This document shows positions 54,981 to 63,110 of a DNA stretch of 64,000 bases, in pieces. Under the pieces are notes generated by a model, which saw only the letters and a list, made by a program, of their open reading frames with translations, searched no databases and was not told the origin of the DNA. The DNA comes from CF-39 sp035651155. Its GTDB lineage: Bacteria; Chloroflexota; Limnocylindria; P2-11E. The position numbers and the translations under genes are program-made. The number at the start of each line of letters is the position of its first letter. Within the stretch, counting starts at the first letter, position 1. The DNA lies in assembly GCA_035651155.1 (NCBI GenBank), contig DASRGG010000025.1, positions 62,001 to 126,000 on the forward strand, read 5' to 3'.

Positions 54981-54998
54981 CTTCACAACTCCTTCACA
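54981..54998. promoter_or_regulatory. CTTCACA direct repeat before the two-component operon
   Basis: CTTCACA occurs at 54981-54987 and again at 54992-54998 with an 11-base period, about 40 bases before the gene at 55039. Such tandem half-sites are typical for OmpR-type regulators like the one encoded in this operon. Autoregulation is an inference. Confidence 0.45.
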
Positions 54999-55038
54999 CC
55001 GCGGCGCGACGCTGTCCACGGTCGAAAGGAGACACGAC

Positions 55039-55389
55039 ATGGACCTCGTTCGCAGCATCGCGTTCCTCATCTTCGGGCTGATCGGTGGCGTGATCGGCTA
55101 CCAGATCGGCGTGTCGCAGAACATCGCCGCGCAGATCCCCGCGGGAGCGGCCGCGCCCGCCTCCTACTGGTACGGCCCGCACATGTTCGGCTTCGGCTTC
55201 CTCGGATTCCTGTTCCCGGTCCTCTTCTTCTTCCTGTTCGTCAGCCTGATCGCCGCCGCCGTGCGGAGCTCGCGTGGCTGGGGCGGTCACGGCTACGGCT
55301 GGGAGGCGCGTCGCGCCCGCTTCGAAGAGATGCACCGCGAGCTCCACGGCGAGAAGCCCTCATCGGGTGGACCGTCGACGAGCACCTAG
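55039..55389 (+). CDS. Small membrane protein in two-component operon
   Basis: 116 residues from ATG 55039, with GAAAGGAG before it. Two hydrophobic segments (SIAFLIFGLIGGVIGYQIG at about 6-24 and GFLGFLFPVLFFFLFVSLIAAAV at about 53-75), then a Gly/Arg/Glu-rich cytosolic tail (WEARRARFEEMHRELHGE). I do not recognise the family. It is the first gene before the response regulator and kinase, so it may be an accessory sensor or the target of the system. Confidence 0.65.
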   Translation: MDLVRSIAFLIFGLIGGVIGYQIGVSQNIAAQIPAGAAAPASYWYGPHMFGFGFLGFLFPVLFFFLFVSLIAAAVRSSRGWGGHGYGWEARRARFEEMHRELHGEKPSSGGPSTST

Positions 55390-55399
55390 CATCGCGCGC

Positions 55400-56086
55400 A
55401 TGAAGACCGTGCTCGTCGTCGACGACGAGCCGAAGATCGTACGGCTCGCGCGGGACTATCTCGAGCACGCCGGCTTCCGCGTCACGAGCGCCTCCGACGG
55501 AAAGGAGGCGCTCGCCGCGTTCCGCACGGGCGCGCCCGACCTCATCGTCCTCGATCTCGGCCTTCCCATGGTCGACGGCCTCGACGTCGCGCGCGCGATC
55601 CGCAGGACCTCGAACGTCCCGATCGTGATGCTCACCGGCCGCGGCGACGAGGCCGATCGCGTCGCGGGCCTCGAGCTCGGCGCGGACGACTACGTGACGA
55701 AGCCCTTCAGCCCGAATGAGCTCGTCGCGCGTGTGCGCGCGGTGCTCCGCCGGGCGGAGCTCGCGTCGTCGCCGGCCGACGTGATCGCCGCGGGCGGCGT
55801 GACGCTGGACATCCCGCGCCACGCCGTCCGCGTGCGCGAGCGCGACGTCGATCTCACGCCGACCGAGTTCGAGCTCCTGGCGACGCTCGCGCGATCGCCG
55901 GGGCGCGTGTTCACTCGAGCCCAGCTCCTCGACGCCGTCCACGGCGTCGCGTTCGAGTCCTACGAGCGCGCGATCGACGCGCACGTGAAGAACATCCGCC
56001 GGAAGATCGAGCCGGATCCGCGCGAGCCGCGGTACCTCCTCACCGTCCACGGCGTCGGCTATCGCTTCGCGGACGATCGCACGTGA
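55400..56086 (+). CDS. OmpR/PhoB-family response regulator
   Basis: 228 residues from ATG 55400. Receiver: acidic pair VDDE at 8-10, phospho-acceptor Asp 52 in LIVLDLGLP, Thr in MLTGRG and Lys in DYVTKPF. C-terminal winged helix has LTPTEFELLATLARSPGRVFTRAQLL and ERAIDAHVKNIRRKIEPDP...TVHGVGYRF, the OmpR DNA-binding domain. Overlaps the histidine kinase start by 4 bases. A CTTCACA tandem repeat upstream of the operon could be its binding site. Confidence 0.95.
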   Translation: MKTVLVVDDEPKIVRLARDYLEHAGFRVTSASDGKEALAAFRTGAPDLIVLDLGLPMVDGLDVARAIRRTSNVPIVMLTGRGDEADRVAGLELGADDYVTKPFSPNELVARVRAVLRRAELASSPADVIAAGGVTLDIPRHAVRVRERDVDLTPTEFELLATLARSPGRVFTRAQLLDAVHGVAFESYERAIDAHVKNIRRKIEPDPREPRYLLTVHGVGYRFADDRT

Positions 56087-57192
56087 GCCAGCGCCCCCGA
56101 GGTCGCGGGGGATGGGACCGGACCGCGCGTCCGCCGTGGTGGCCGGAGAGCGAGCCGTTCCCGCCGGCGCGATGGCGCCACGGACGCGCCCGTTTCAGGC
56201 GCCGCTTCGCGGTCTTCGCGCTCGTCGCGTTCCTCGTGGCCGCGCTGGTCATGGCCCTGCTCGTCGCGACGCTCGTCCAGGCGTTCGCGGCGGTCTTTGG
56301 CGGCCCGCCTCACCCGGTCGTGATCGCCCTCGCGGCCCTCTTCGTGCTCTTCGCGCTCACCGCGGGCACGCGCAGCGCCCGGCGCATCGCCGGACCGCTG
56401 GGGGATCTCGTCGACGCGGCCGAGCGCATCGAGTCAGGCGACTACAGCGTCCGCGTGCGGGTGCGCGGGCCGCGCTCGCTTCGCGCGTTCGCCAGCGCGT
56501 TCAATTCGATGAGCGCGCGGCTCGAGCGGAGCGAGACGGAGCGCCGCCGGCTGCTCGCGGACGTCACACACGAGCTGCGCACGCCCCTGACGGTCATGCA
56601 GGGGAACATCGAGGCGCTCATCGACGGCGTCCATCCAGCCGATGCCGCGCGCTTCGAAGCCCTGCTCGAGGAGACCCGCGTGCTGTCGCGGCTCATCGAC
56701 GACCTCCGCACGGTCTCGCTCGCCGAGGCCGGCGCGCTCGCGCTCCATCGGGAGGCGACGGACCTGGGCGCGCTGGTGCGCGATACCGCCGCGTCGTTCG
56801 AGGCGCAGGCGACGAGCGCGGGCGTGCGCCTCCAGGTCGAGACCGACGCCGCGGGCAGCGCGTCGGTCGATCCGATCCGCGTGCGCGAGATGCTCACGAA
56901 CGTCGTCGCCAACGCGCTCCGCTACACGCCCCCTGACGGAACGATCTCGCTCCGCGCCACGGGCGACGCGGCGAACGTGACGGTAAGCGTGAAGGACACG
57001 GGCCCGGGCATCGCGGCGGACGTGCTGCCGCACGTCTTCGAGCGCTTCACGCGCTCGGCGGAGTCACCCGGCGCCGGGCTGGGCCTCGCGATCGCGAAGA
57101 GCCTGGTCACCGCGCACGGCGGGACGATCGAGGCGACGAGCGCGTCCGGGAAGGGTACCGAGATCGTCTTCACGCTGCCGCGAAGAGGCTAG
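56083..57192 (+). CDS. Sensor histidine kinase
   Basis: 369 residues from GTG 56083. Two TM helices (about 43-68 and 78-96) with almost no outside loop, so the sensing region is probably in the membrane. HAMP-like segment RRIAGPLGDLVDAAERIESGDYSVRV, phospho-acceptor His 163 in ADVTHELRTPLT, N box NVVANALRYTPPDG, G1 VKDTGPGI and G2 GAGLGLAIAK. Phosphorylates the response regulator encoded just upstream. An intramembrane-sensing kinase next to a small membrane protein recalls cell-envelope stress systems. Confidence 0.93.
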   Translation: MSQRPRGRGGWDRTARPPWWPESEPFPPARWRHGRARFRRRFAVFALVAFLVAALVMALLVATLVQAFAAVFGGPPHPVVIALAALFVLFALTAGTRSARRIAGPLGDLVDAAERIESGDYSVRVRVRGPRSLRAFASAFNSMSARLERSETERRRLLADVTHELRTPLTVMQGNIEALIDGVHPADAARFEALLEETRVLSRLIDDLRTVSLAEAGALALHREATDLGALVRDTAASFEAQATSAGVRLQVETDAAGSASVDPIRVREMLTNVVANALRYTPPDGTISLRATGDAANVTVSVKDTGPGIAADVLPHVFERFTRSAESPGAGLGLAIAKSLVTAHGGTIEATSASGKGTEIVFTLPRRG

Positions 57193-57638
57193 CGGGAGCG
57201 TCTCGGCGTCTGCGCCCCGACGGCATACGCGCGTCGGACAAGACGACGGAGCGAGTCGTCGAGGTCGCGATCGCTCGCGATCCGAAAGTGGTAGGCACGC
57301 CCGAGCGCGCCGAAGTCCTCGGTTCGGACCACGCGTGGATCGTCGATGGGCTCCTTGAGCCACAGCCCCAGGTCGATGTGGTCGCGCCGGAACATGACCC
57401 CGATCGAGCGCGCGCGCACCTGGAACGCGATGCCGCGAGCCTGAGCGTCTACGCGGATCGGACCCGCCGCGCGTACGAAATCTCGGATCGCCCGATAGAG
57501 CCGGCGCATCTCCGGTGGCCGCCCGGCGAGATGGTCGCGCACACGCATCCGTCGGCACGAGTGCCAGATGTTGCGTGTGACGAACTGCCGCCCGCAGCGC
57601 GGGCATCGCCAGAGCGGCCGAAGGGCGGGGACCGTCAT
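57189..57638 (-). CDS. DUF5655-like protein with N-terminal zinc knuckle
   Basis: 149 residues from ATG 57638. CPRCGRQFVTRNIWHSC at about 11-27 has the C-x-x-C...C pattern of a small metal knuckle. The following part (RAIRDFVRAAGPIRVDAQARGIAFQVRARSIGVMFRRDHIDLGLWL...) fits the DUF5655 fold, of unknown function. It converges on the kinase gene (overlap of 4 bases) and starts 3 bases downstream of the aldehyde dehydrogenase stop, suggesting co-transcription with that gene. Confidence 0.65.
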   Translation of the reverse strand: MTVPALRPLWRCPRCGRQFVTRNIWHSCRRMRVRDHLAGRPPEMRRLYRAIRDFVRAAGPIRVDAQARGIAFQVRARSIGVMFRRDHIDLGLWLKEPIDDPRVVRTEDFGALGRAYHFRIASDRDLDDSLRRLVRRAYAVGAQTPRRSR

Positions 57639-57640
57639 CG

Positions 57641-59143
57641 CTAGGGCGTCGGGTTCGTCTCCGAGTCCATCTGCGCCCGCTGGAGCTTGCCGGAGAAGTC
57701 GACGTAGATCGACTTCCAGTCGCCGTACACGTCGAGCGCGGCGCGACCGGCCTCGCGATGCCCGTTGCCCGTCGACTTCATCCCGCCGAAGGGCAGCTGG
57801 ATCTCGGCGCCGATCGTACCGGCGTTCACGTAGACGAGTCCCGTCTCGGCGTCGCGCATGAAGCGGAAGGCGCTGTTCACGTTCCTCGTGTACACGGAGC
57901 AGGAGAGCCCGTACTTCGTCGAGTTGAGCACCTTGATCGCCTCGTCGAGCGAGCCGACCTCGATGACCGCGGTGACCGGGCCGAAGATCTCCTCCTGCGC
58001 GACGCGCATGTTCGGCTTCACGTCGACGAGCACGGTCGGCTCGTGGAAGAAGCCCTTCGCGAGCGCGCCCTCGGTCGGGATGCGACCGCCCGCGGCGATC
58101 GTGGCGCCCTCCTTCTCGGCGATCGGCATGTAGCTCGCGACCTTCTCCTGCGCCTGCTTCGACACGACCGGGCCGAGGTCGGTCGAGGGTTCGAGCCCGT
58201 GTCCCATCTTCATCTTCTTCGCGCGGCCGACGAGCTTGTCGATGACGTCGTTCGCCACGCCTTTGTGCGCGATCACGCGCGACGCCGCGGTGCAGCGCTG
58301 GCCCGACGTGCCGAACGCGGACCACACGATGCCCTCGATCGAGAGATCGACATCGGCGTCGTCAAGCACGACGATCGCGTTCTTGCCGCCGAGCTCGCAC
58401 GACACCCGCTTGAGGAGGCGACCCGCGATCTCGCTGATGTGCGCGCCGGTGTCGCTCGATCCCGTGAACGAGATGAGGTCGACCGCCGGATGCTGGACGA
58501 GGTGATCGCCGAGATCGCCGCCGGGTCCGAGGACGAGGTTGAGGACGCCCCGCGGCAGTCCGGCCTCCTCGAGGATCTCGACGAGGCGCACCGCGAGCAT
58601 CGGCGTGTACGACGCCGGCTTGAAGACGACGGTGTTCCCGAGGACGAGCGCGGGCATGATCTTCCACGTCGGGATCGCGAACGGGAAGTTCCAGGGGGTG
58701 ATCGCGGCCACGACGCCGTGCGGCGTACGCACGCTCATGGCCCACTTGTTCGGGAGCTCCGCGGGGACGACGTCGCCGAACTGGCGGCGCCCCTCGCCGG
58801 CCATGTAGTAGGTCATGTCGATGCCCTCTTGGACGTCGCCACGGGCCTCGGCGAGGACCTTGCCCATCTCGCGTGTCATCTCGCGCGCGAGGTCGTCCTT
58901 GCGGCGGAGCATGATCTCGCCGGCGCGGTAGAGGATCTCGCCGCGCTTCGGCGCGGGATAGAGACGCCAGGAGTCCGCCGCGCGGCGCGCCGCCTCGACC
59001 GCCTTGTCGACGTCGGCGGTCGTCGATTTCGTCGCCGTCGCGATGACCTCGCCCGTGGCGGGATCGAGATCCTCGAACGCCTGTCCGGAGACCGAGTCGA
59101 GCCAGCGGCCGTCGATGTAGTTGCGAAGGTGAGTAGTTGTCAT
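57641..59143 (-). CDS. NAD(P)-dependent aldehyde dehydrogenase
   Basis: 500 residues from ATG 59143 (TTTHLRNYIDGRWLDSVSG). ALDH motifs: TPWNFPFAIPTWK, the Rossmann loop FTGSSDTGAHI, the general base Glu in CELGGKNAIVVLDDAD and the catalytic Cys in TSGQRCTAASRV; C-terminal EEIFGPVTAVIEV and LPFGGMKSTGNG. Oxidises an aldehyde to its acid; the substrate is not predictable, although the overall type resembles 2,5-dioxovalerate or alpha-ketoglutarate semialdehyde enzymes. Upstream lies a 41-residue membrane protein. Confidence 0.93.
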   Translation of the reverse strand: MTTTHLRNYIDGRWLDSVSGQAFEDLDPATGEVIATATKSTTADVDKAVEAARRAADSWRLYPAPKRGEILYRAGEIMLRRKDDLAREMTREMGKVLAEARGDVQEGIDMTYYMAGEGRRQFGDVVPAELPNKWAMSVRTPHGVVAAITPWNFPFAIPTWKIMPALVLGNTVVFKPASYTPMLAVRLVEILEEAGLPRGVLNLVLGPGGDLGDHLVQHPAVDLISFTGSSDTGAHISEIAGRLLKRVSCELGGKNAIVVLDDADVDLSIEGIVWSAFGTSGQRCTAASRVIAHKGVANDVIDKLVGRAKKMKMGHGLEPSTDLGPVVSKQAQEKVASYMPIAEKEGATIAAGGRIPTEGALAKGFFHEPTVLVDVKPNMRVAQEEIFGPVTAVIEVGSLDEAIKVLNSTKYGLSCSVYTRNVNSAFRFMRDAETGLVYVNAGTIGAEIQLPFGGMKSTGNGHREAGRAALDVYGDWKSIYVDFSGKLQRAQMDSETNPTP

Positions 59144-59160
59144 AGGTGTCCCCCTACGCG

Positions 59161-59286
59161 CTAGAACTGCGCGCCATAGAAGAGCCAGATCGTGAGCCCG
59201 CCGACGAAGACGATGCCGAGGAAGATGAGGAGGAACGCGATGTTCGCCGCGCGTTCCGGGTCGCCACCGCCGGAAAAGGGTCCCAT
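59161..59286 (-). CDS. 41-aa single-span membrane protein
   Basis: ATG 59286 gives 41 residues: a short polar start (GPFSGGGDPERAAN), one hydrophobic segment IAFLLIFLGIVFVGGLTIWLF and GAQF. An in-frame extension upstream looks weak and would run into the tRNA promoter region. It sits 17 bases before the aldehyde dehydrogenase start on the same strand. Possibly a respiratory or transporter accessory peptide; no family recognised. Confidence 0.5.
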   Translation of the reverse strand: MGPFSGGGDPERAANIAFLLIFLGIVFVGGLTIWLFYGAQF

Positions 59287-59322
59287 CGCCCCGATTATGT
59301 CGGTACAATGATGGCTCCGCAC

Positions 59323-59396
<74 letters not shown>

Positions 59397-59397
59397 T

Positions 59398-59506
59398 GCT
59401 AGCGGGTTTTCATCACCTCCGTGGCCTGTTGGTTCTCGAACTGGCCTGATGACTCCGAGCGGTTGACGTCGTTCTTCACGATGCCCTCCTCAGCATGCCC
59501 GCTAGC
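59398..59506. repeat. Inverted repeat flanking integrase 3' end
   Basis: GCTAGCGGG (59398-59406) and CCCGCTAGC (59498-59506), a perfect 9-base pair, begin three bases after the tRNA-Ala gene. They lie in the integrase-proximal region and could be a relic of an attachment site or a terminator. Confidence 0.4.
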
Positions 59507-59712
59507 GGTGTGATGCGCTCGCGCTCGTCGAACGCCTCTTGGTTGCGAATACTTGCGAGCCATCTTCGCCATGCTTTTTCGCGACCATCGGCCTCCTCCT
59601 GGATGTCGAGGAGATCTCCGGCCTTGAAGCGACGGAAGTTAGACGCCCACGTGTGTCGGAGGATGTGGGCCGAGAACTTCACTCCGGTCGTCGTCTCGAG
59701 GTGATCCTACGT
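59476..59712 (-). pseudogene. Tyrosine recombinase (integrase) remnant
   Basis: The minus-strand frame opens after a TAG near 59713 and reads ...ETTTGVKFSAHILRHTWASNFRR... HxLRHTWAS is the box-II H-x-x-R motif of tyrosine recombinases, preceded by the usual aromatic-basic strand. The rest (AGDLLDIQEEADG...) should lead to the catalytic Tyr but no convincing G-x-x-Y segment remains, and the N-terminal two thirds are absent. The tRNA-Ala-integrase layout marks a former integration site. Confidence 0.6.
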
Positions 59713-59884
59713 CCCAAGGATCCCGACGCGCTCTTTCTCGAAGGGGCTGCTGCAGTACCAGGCGCAGGACGGGAAGGGCGCCGCCGCGACCTGGGGCGTG
59801 TTCCTGGACGTGGGTCGGTTCGGACCGCGCGCGTCGATGGTCCGTCAGCTCTACGAGGACGCGCCGACGAAGGCGGGACCGTAG
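59701..59884 (+). pseudogene. TPR-type gene fragment, frameshifted
   Basis: Frame A from 59701 reads VILRPKDPDALFLEG. The continuation KGLLQYQAQDGKGAAATWGVFLDV and then RASMVRQLYEDA is in a different frame (from 59741 to stop 59882-59884). Together they match a tetratricopeptide pattern (DPDALFL-GLLQYQ-QD-KGAAATW--FL). It appears to be a 3' fragment with a one-base shift, left by the rearrangement beside tRNA-Ala. Confidence 0.45.
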
Positions 59885-59894
59885 CGCACACGGA

Positions 59895-61886
59895 TCACGG
59901 AGGACCCCCGCCCGGCGGTACGAAGCCACCCGGCGGAGGAGGCGGCAGGCCACCGCCACCAGGCGGAGGAGGCGGCGCGCCACCGCCGCCACCAGGCGGT
60001 GGCGTCAAGATCGTTGGCGGTGTGAAGTTCGGCGGCGGTGTGAAGTTCGGGGGAGGCGTGCCGCTCGGCAGCGGTCCGAACGATCCCGACGGCAGCGCCG
60101 GCGGCGACCCGCTCGGCGGCTTCAGCGACCCCGAAGGCAGCGATGGCGGCGCGCCGGAGAAGCTCGGAAGCGCACCGCTCGGTGGCGCAGGCAGCGACGG
60201 CGGCGCGGAGAACGGCGGGAGCGTGATGTTCGGCGGCAGCGAGAACGACGGCGGTGCCGTGAACGGCGGCGTGGAGAACAGCGGCAGGCCGGACGCTCCG
60301 GGGATGCCGCTCGGCGGCGCGCTGAACGCCGGGAACGAGACGTTCGGCGGCAGCGTGATGTTCGGCGGCAGCGTGATGTTCGGCGGAAGCGACGTGATCG
60401 GTGGGAGCGTGACGTTCGGCGGCAGCGAGAACAGTGGCGCGAAGCTCGTGCCCGGCGCACCGGGCGCGCCCGTGAGCTTCGGCGCGACGAGCGTCGTCGG
60501 CAGCGCGCCCGGCAGGACGTTCGCCGGCACATTCGCGCTCCCGCGGGACGGCGCGATCGCGTCGAAGAACGTGCTCGTCGGCGCCGAGGTGAAGGTGACC
60601 ACGCCGAGATTCGCTGGCGTCGTCGCCACGACGGTCCCACCCGTCGTCACCGACGCCGCGACGAAGGCCTGATAACCGCCGTTCGCGCTGAGGGCGCTGG
60701 TGATGGCGTCGGGCGTCGGCGGCGCGCTCGGCACCGGAACCGATGGGAGTGGGATCGCGCTCGGTGCGGCGAGCGTCGGCTGGAAGATCGGGATCGGCGC
60801 GTTCGGCGCGGTCGGGACCTTGCCGATGTTGGCCGGCGCGATCGTCTTCGCGATCGCGTCGGGCACGACGACGATGCCTGTCGGCGTGAGAACGACGGCG
60901 CCCTTCGCGCTGCCGGCGTCGACCCCGCGTGGTGTGGTGACGTTGCCGATGGTCGTGCCGTTACCGAGTAGGACCTGGACGTTCACCTCGACGGTCGGGG
61001 CGGTCGGCGTCGGTGGCTGAACGAGCGTGTCGAGGCGGCCGACGGGCGGGTTCGGGATCGTGATGACGAGCTTTCCATTCACGGTCTCGACGGTCGAGCC
61101 GGGGATGTAGCGGATCGGAAGCCCGTTCTGAACTCCGACCGCGCGTCCGCTCGGGTCGACCACCGTGGCGTTTGGCGTCGGATCGATGACGATCTTCACG
61201 GTCGTTTCCGGGGGCGGATTCGGCGTCGGCGTCGGCGGCGGCGCCAACTGCGGCACCGTCGTCTGGAATCCGGCCGGAACCGGTACGGTCTGTCCCTGGC
61301 TCGACGCCGCTACCGTGCCTTCCTGCGTCTCGACTTTCGTCCCCTGCGGCTCGACGCCGAGGTGGAACGCCGTCCCGCGCACCGACGCGGTGCTCGTCGG
61401 AGTCCTCACCTCGTACTTCGAGCCACCGGTCAGGAGGTGCGTCACCACGTGCCAGGTGAGCCCGCTCACCTGCTCGAACTCGGCGACGAGGTCGCCCGAG
61501 CTCGTGATCGTGAATTGACCGACCGTGAATTCGGTGTTCGGGGCGATCGTCACCGTCGAGCCGTCGACGAACGTCAAGACGGCGTTGCCGTTCGCGCCCG
61601 TCCGCACGGTCGTGCCGGCATCGATGAGCGTGCCGCTCTGACCCGTCGCGAACGAGCCCGTCGCCGACGCGCGCACCTGGACGTCGCCGGAGAGGATCGT
61701 GAGGGTGCTCTGCGCGCCGAGAGTGGGCCGCGCGAAGAGCGCGCTGATGCCCGTCGCGACGAGGACGAATGCGACGATGCCGACCGCAAGGATCGGCAGT
61801 CGCGTCGACCTCGGCAGCGACCGCCAACGGCCGATCAGGCTCTGCCTCTTCGCACCCTCAGGCACGCCGGGGGGAGTATGCCGCAT
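59895..61886 (-). CDS. FecR-domain membrane protein with proline-rich repeat tail
   Basis: 663 residues from ATG 61886. One TM helix (LPILAVGIVAFVLVATGISALF, about 30-51), then a FecR domain with LTILSGDVQVRASATGSFATGQSG, GTTVRTGANGNAVLTFVDGSTVTIAPNTEF and ASVRGTAFHLGV (about 58-190). A Pro/Thr-rich region follows. The last 170 residues are low-complexity repeats such as LPPNITLPPNI and PPSGxP, ending in poly-Pro/Gly. It is probably exported with the FecR domain outside. Classical FecR works with an ECF sigma factor, but none is adjacent. A surface adhesion or wall-spanning role is possible for the tail. Confidence 0.75.
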   Translation of the reverse strand: MRHTPPGVPEGAKRQSLIGRWRSLPRSTRLPILAVGIVAFVLVATGISALFARPTLGAQSTLTILSGDVQVRASATGSFATGQSGTLIDAGTTVRTGANGNAVLTFVDGSTVTIAPNTEFTVGQFTITSSGDLVAEFEQVSGLTWHVVTHLLTGGSKYEVRTPTSTASVRGTAFHLGVEPQGTKVETQEGTVAASSQGQTVPVPAGFQTTVPQLAPPPTPTPNPPPETTVKIVIDPTPNATVVDPSGRAVGVQNGLPIRYIPGSTVETVNGKLVITIPNPPVGRLDTLVQPPTPTAPTVEVNVQVLLGNGTTIGNVTTPRGVDAGSAKGAVVLTPTGIVVVPDAIAKTIAPANIGKVPTAPNAPIPIFQPTLAAPSAIPLPSVPVPSAPPTPDAITSALSANGGYQAFVAASVTTGGTVVATTPANLGVVTFTSAPTSTFFDAIAPSRGSANVPANVLPGALPTTLVAPKLTGAPGAPGTSFAPLFSLPPNVTLPPITSLPPNITLPPNITLPPNVSFPAFSAPPSGIPGASGLPLFSTPPFTAPPSFSLPPNITLPPFSAPPSLPAPPSGALPSFSGAPPSLPSGSLKPPSGSPPALPSGSFGPLPSGTPPPNFTPPPNFTPPTILTPPPGGGGGAPPPPPGGGGLPPPPPGGFVPPGGGPP

Positions 61887-62187
61887 CGCTGCTCGGAACC
61901 CGTGATCAACGCGGTAGCACGGCCGCGCGCGGGCGCGCGGCGACGTGCGCTGGTTGGATGGGACGGCTCGATGCCCCTCTTGCCAGCGGTGGGCCAGCTC
62001 GTCGCCTTCGCGGCTCAGACCCCTCTGGCCCGTTGATTCCGCGCTAAGAAAGGCGGCTGGGGAACGCGCCCTCTCGCGAATACGTAGCCGGTATGCGCCA
62101 CGACATCGTTTCCATGGGCGTCATCCATCGCGGCTGACGAGCGGTTGGATGACCGTGTCGCGACGAAGCGCTCCTCTGCCGCCCTCG
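61887..62187. other. Intergenic region, no gene seen
   Basis: About 300 bases between the FecR-domain gene and rsfS on the same strand. Apart from a possible promoter for the FecR-domain gene I see no supported feature. Short ORFs here are shadows. Confidence 0.4.
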
Positions 62188-62556
62188 TCAGGCGATCCGC
62201 AGCACGACCGGCGCATCGCCCCAGAGCCGCTCGAGCCGATAGAGCGCGCGCTCCTCGGGAACGAACACGTGCGTCACGACGTCGCCGAGATCGATGAGGA
62301 TCCAGCGGCCGGCGTTGTAGCCCTCCACGCCGATCGGCTGGCGTCCGGCGGCCTTCGCCTTCTCGACGATCGCGTCGGCGATCGCCTGCACCTGCCGCTC
62401 GCCGCGGCCGCTGCAGATGACGAAGAGGTCCGCGATCGTGGTCACCTCGGAGACGTTGAGGACGAGGATGTCCTCGGCCTTCTTGTCGCTCGCCGCGTCC
62501 ACGACCAGGTCGGCCATCGCTCGCGGCGCCACGTCGGGACGCGTCCTCTCGCTCAT
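62188..62556 (-). CDS. rsfS: Ribosome silencing factor RsfS
   Basis: 122 residues from ATG 62556, overlapping nadD by 4 bases (CGATGA). RsfS/Iojap family: ADLVVDAASDKKAEDILVLNVSEVTTIADLFVICSGRGERQVQAIADAIVEKAK, then GYNAGRWILIDLGDVVTHVFVPEERALYRLERLWGDA, all matching family positions. Binds L14 on the large subunit and blocks subunit joining in starvation. The obg-nadD-rsfS gene order is widely conserved. Confidence 0.95.
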   Translation of the reverse strand: MSERTRPDVAPRAMADLVVDAASDKKAEDILVLNVSEVTTIADLFVICSGRGERQVQAIADAIVEKAKAAGRQPIGVEGYNAGRWILIDLGDVVTHVFVPEERALYRLERLWGDAPVVLRIA

Positions 62557-63110
62557 CGGTAGAGGCCCCTGCGTTCGATGTGCCGCCACACGTCGTCCGG
62601 AACAAGGTAGCGCAGCGAGAGGCCGCGGGACGCACGCGCGCGCAGCTCGCGCGAGCTGATATCGAGGCACGGGGCATCGAAGGTGCGTGCGCCCGACGCC
62701 GGGTCCGGCTCCGGAACCCCCGGACGCCTGGCGACGAGGATCGTGGCGAGCGCCTTGATCCGCTCGGGCGAACGCCACCTCGCCAGATCCGCGAGCGCGT
62801 CGCTCCCGAGGATCAGGAAGAGCTCGCCGTCGCGCGCGAGCGCCTCGAGCGTGTCGACCGTGTACGACGGTCCTTCGCGATCGAGCTCCAGGCGACACAC
62901 GGCGAAGCGCGGCTCGTCCTTCGTCGCCAGCTCGAGCATCGCGAGCCGATCCTCCGCGGCCGCGTACGGCGCGTGGTCTTTGAGCGGCGAGCGCCGAGCG
63001 GGCACGAAGACGACGCGATCGAGCTTCGCGCTCTCCAGCGCGGCGAGCGCGATGGCGAGATGCCCGACGTGGACCGGATCGAACGTGCCTCCGAAGACGC
63101 CGATGCGCAT
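62553..63110 (-). CDS. nadD: Nicotinate-nucleotide adenylyltransferase
   Basis: 185 residues from ATG 63110, overlapping the obg stop (TGATG). Nucleotidyl transferase motif GVFGGTFDPVHVGHLAIA at the N-terminus (T/HxGH), FVPARRSPLKD for the substrate and the C-terminal ISSRELRARASRGLSLRYLVPDDVWRHI with the ISSTxxR-type motif. Makes deamido-NAD from nicotinate mononucleotide and ATP. Confidence 0.95.
   Translation of the reverse strand: MRIGVFGGTFDPVHVGHLAIALAALESAKLDRVVFVPARRSPLKDHAPYAAAEDRLAMLELATKDEPRFAVCRLELDREGPSYTVDTLEALARDGELFLILGSDALADLARWRSPERIKALATILVARRPGVPEPDPASGARTFDAPCLDISSRELRARASRGLSLRYLVPDDVWRHIERRGLYR

Noticed and set aside
59539..60672. 377-codon Gly-rich plus-strand frame opposite the FecR-domain gene
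   Set aside because: The GGSVMFGGS-like repeats are the complement of the proline-rich tail. The FecR frame has a signal or TM segment and a proper domain. Only the first 60 bases hold a true TPR fragment.
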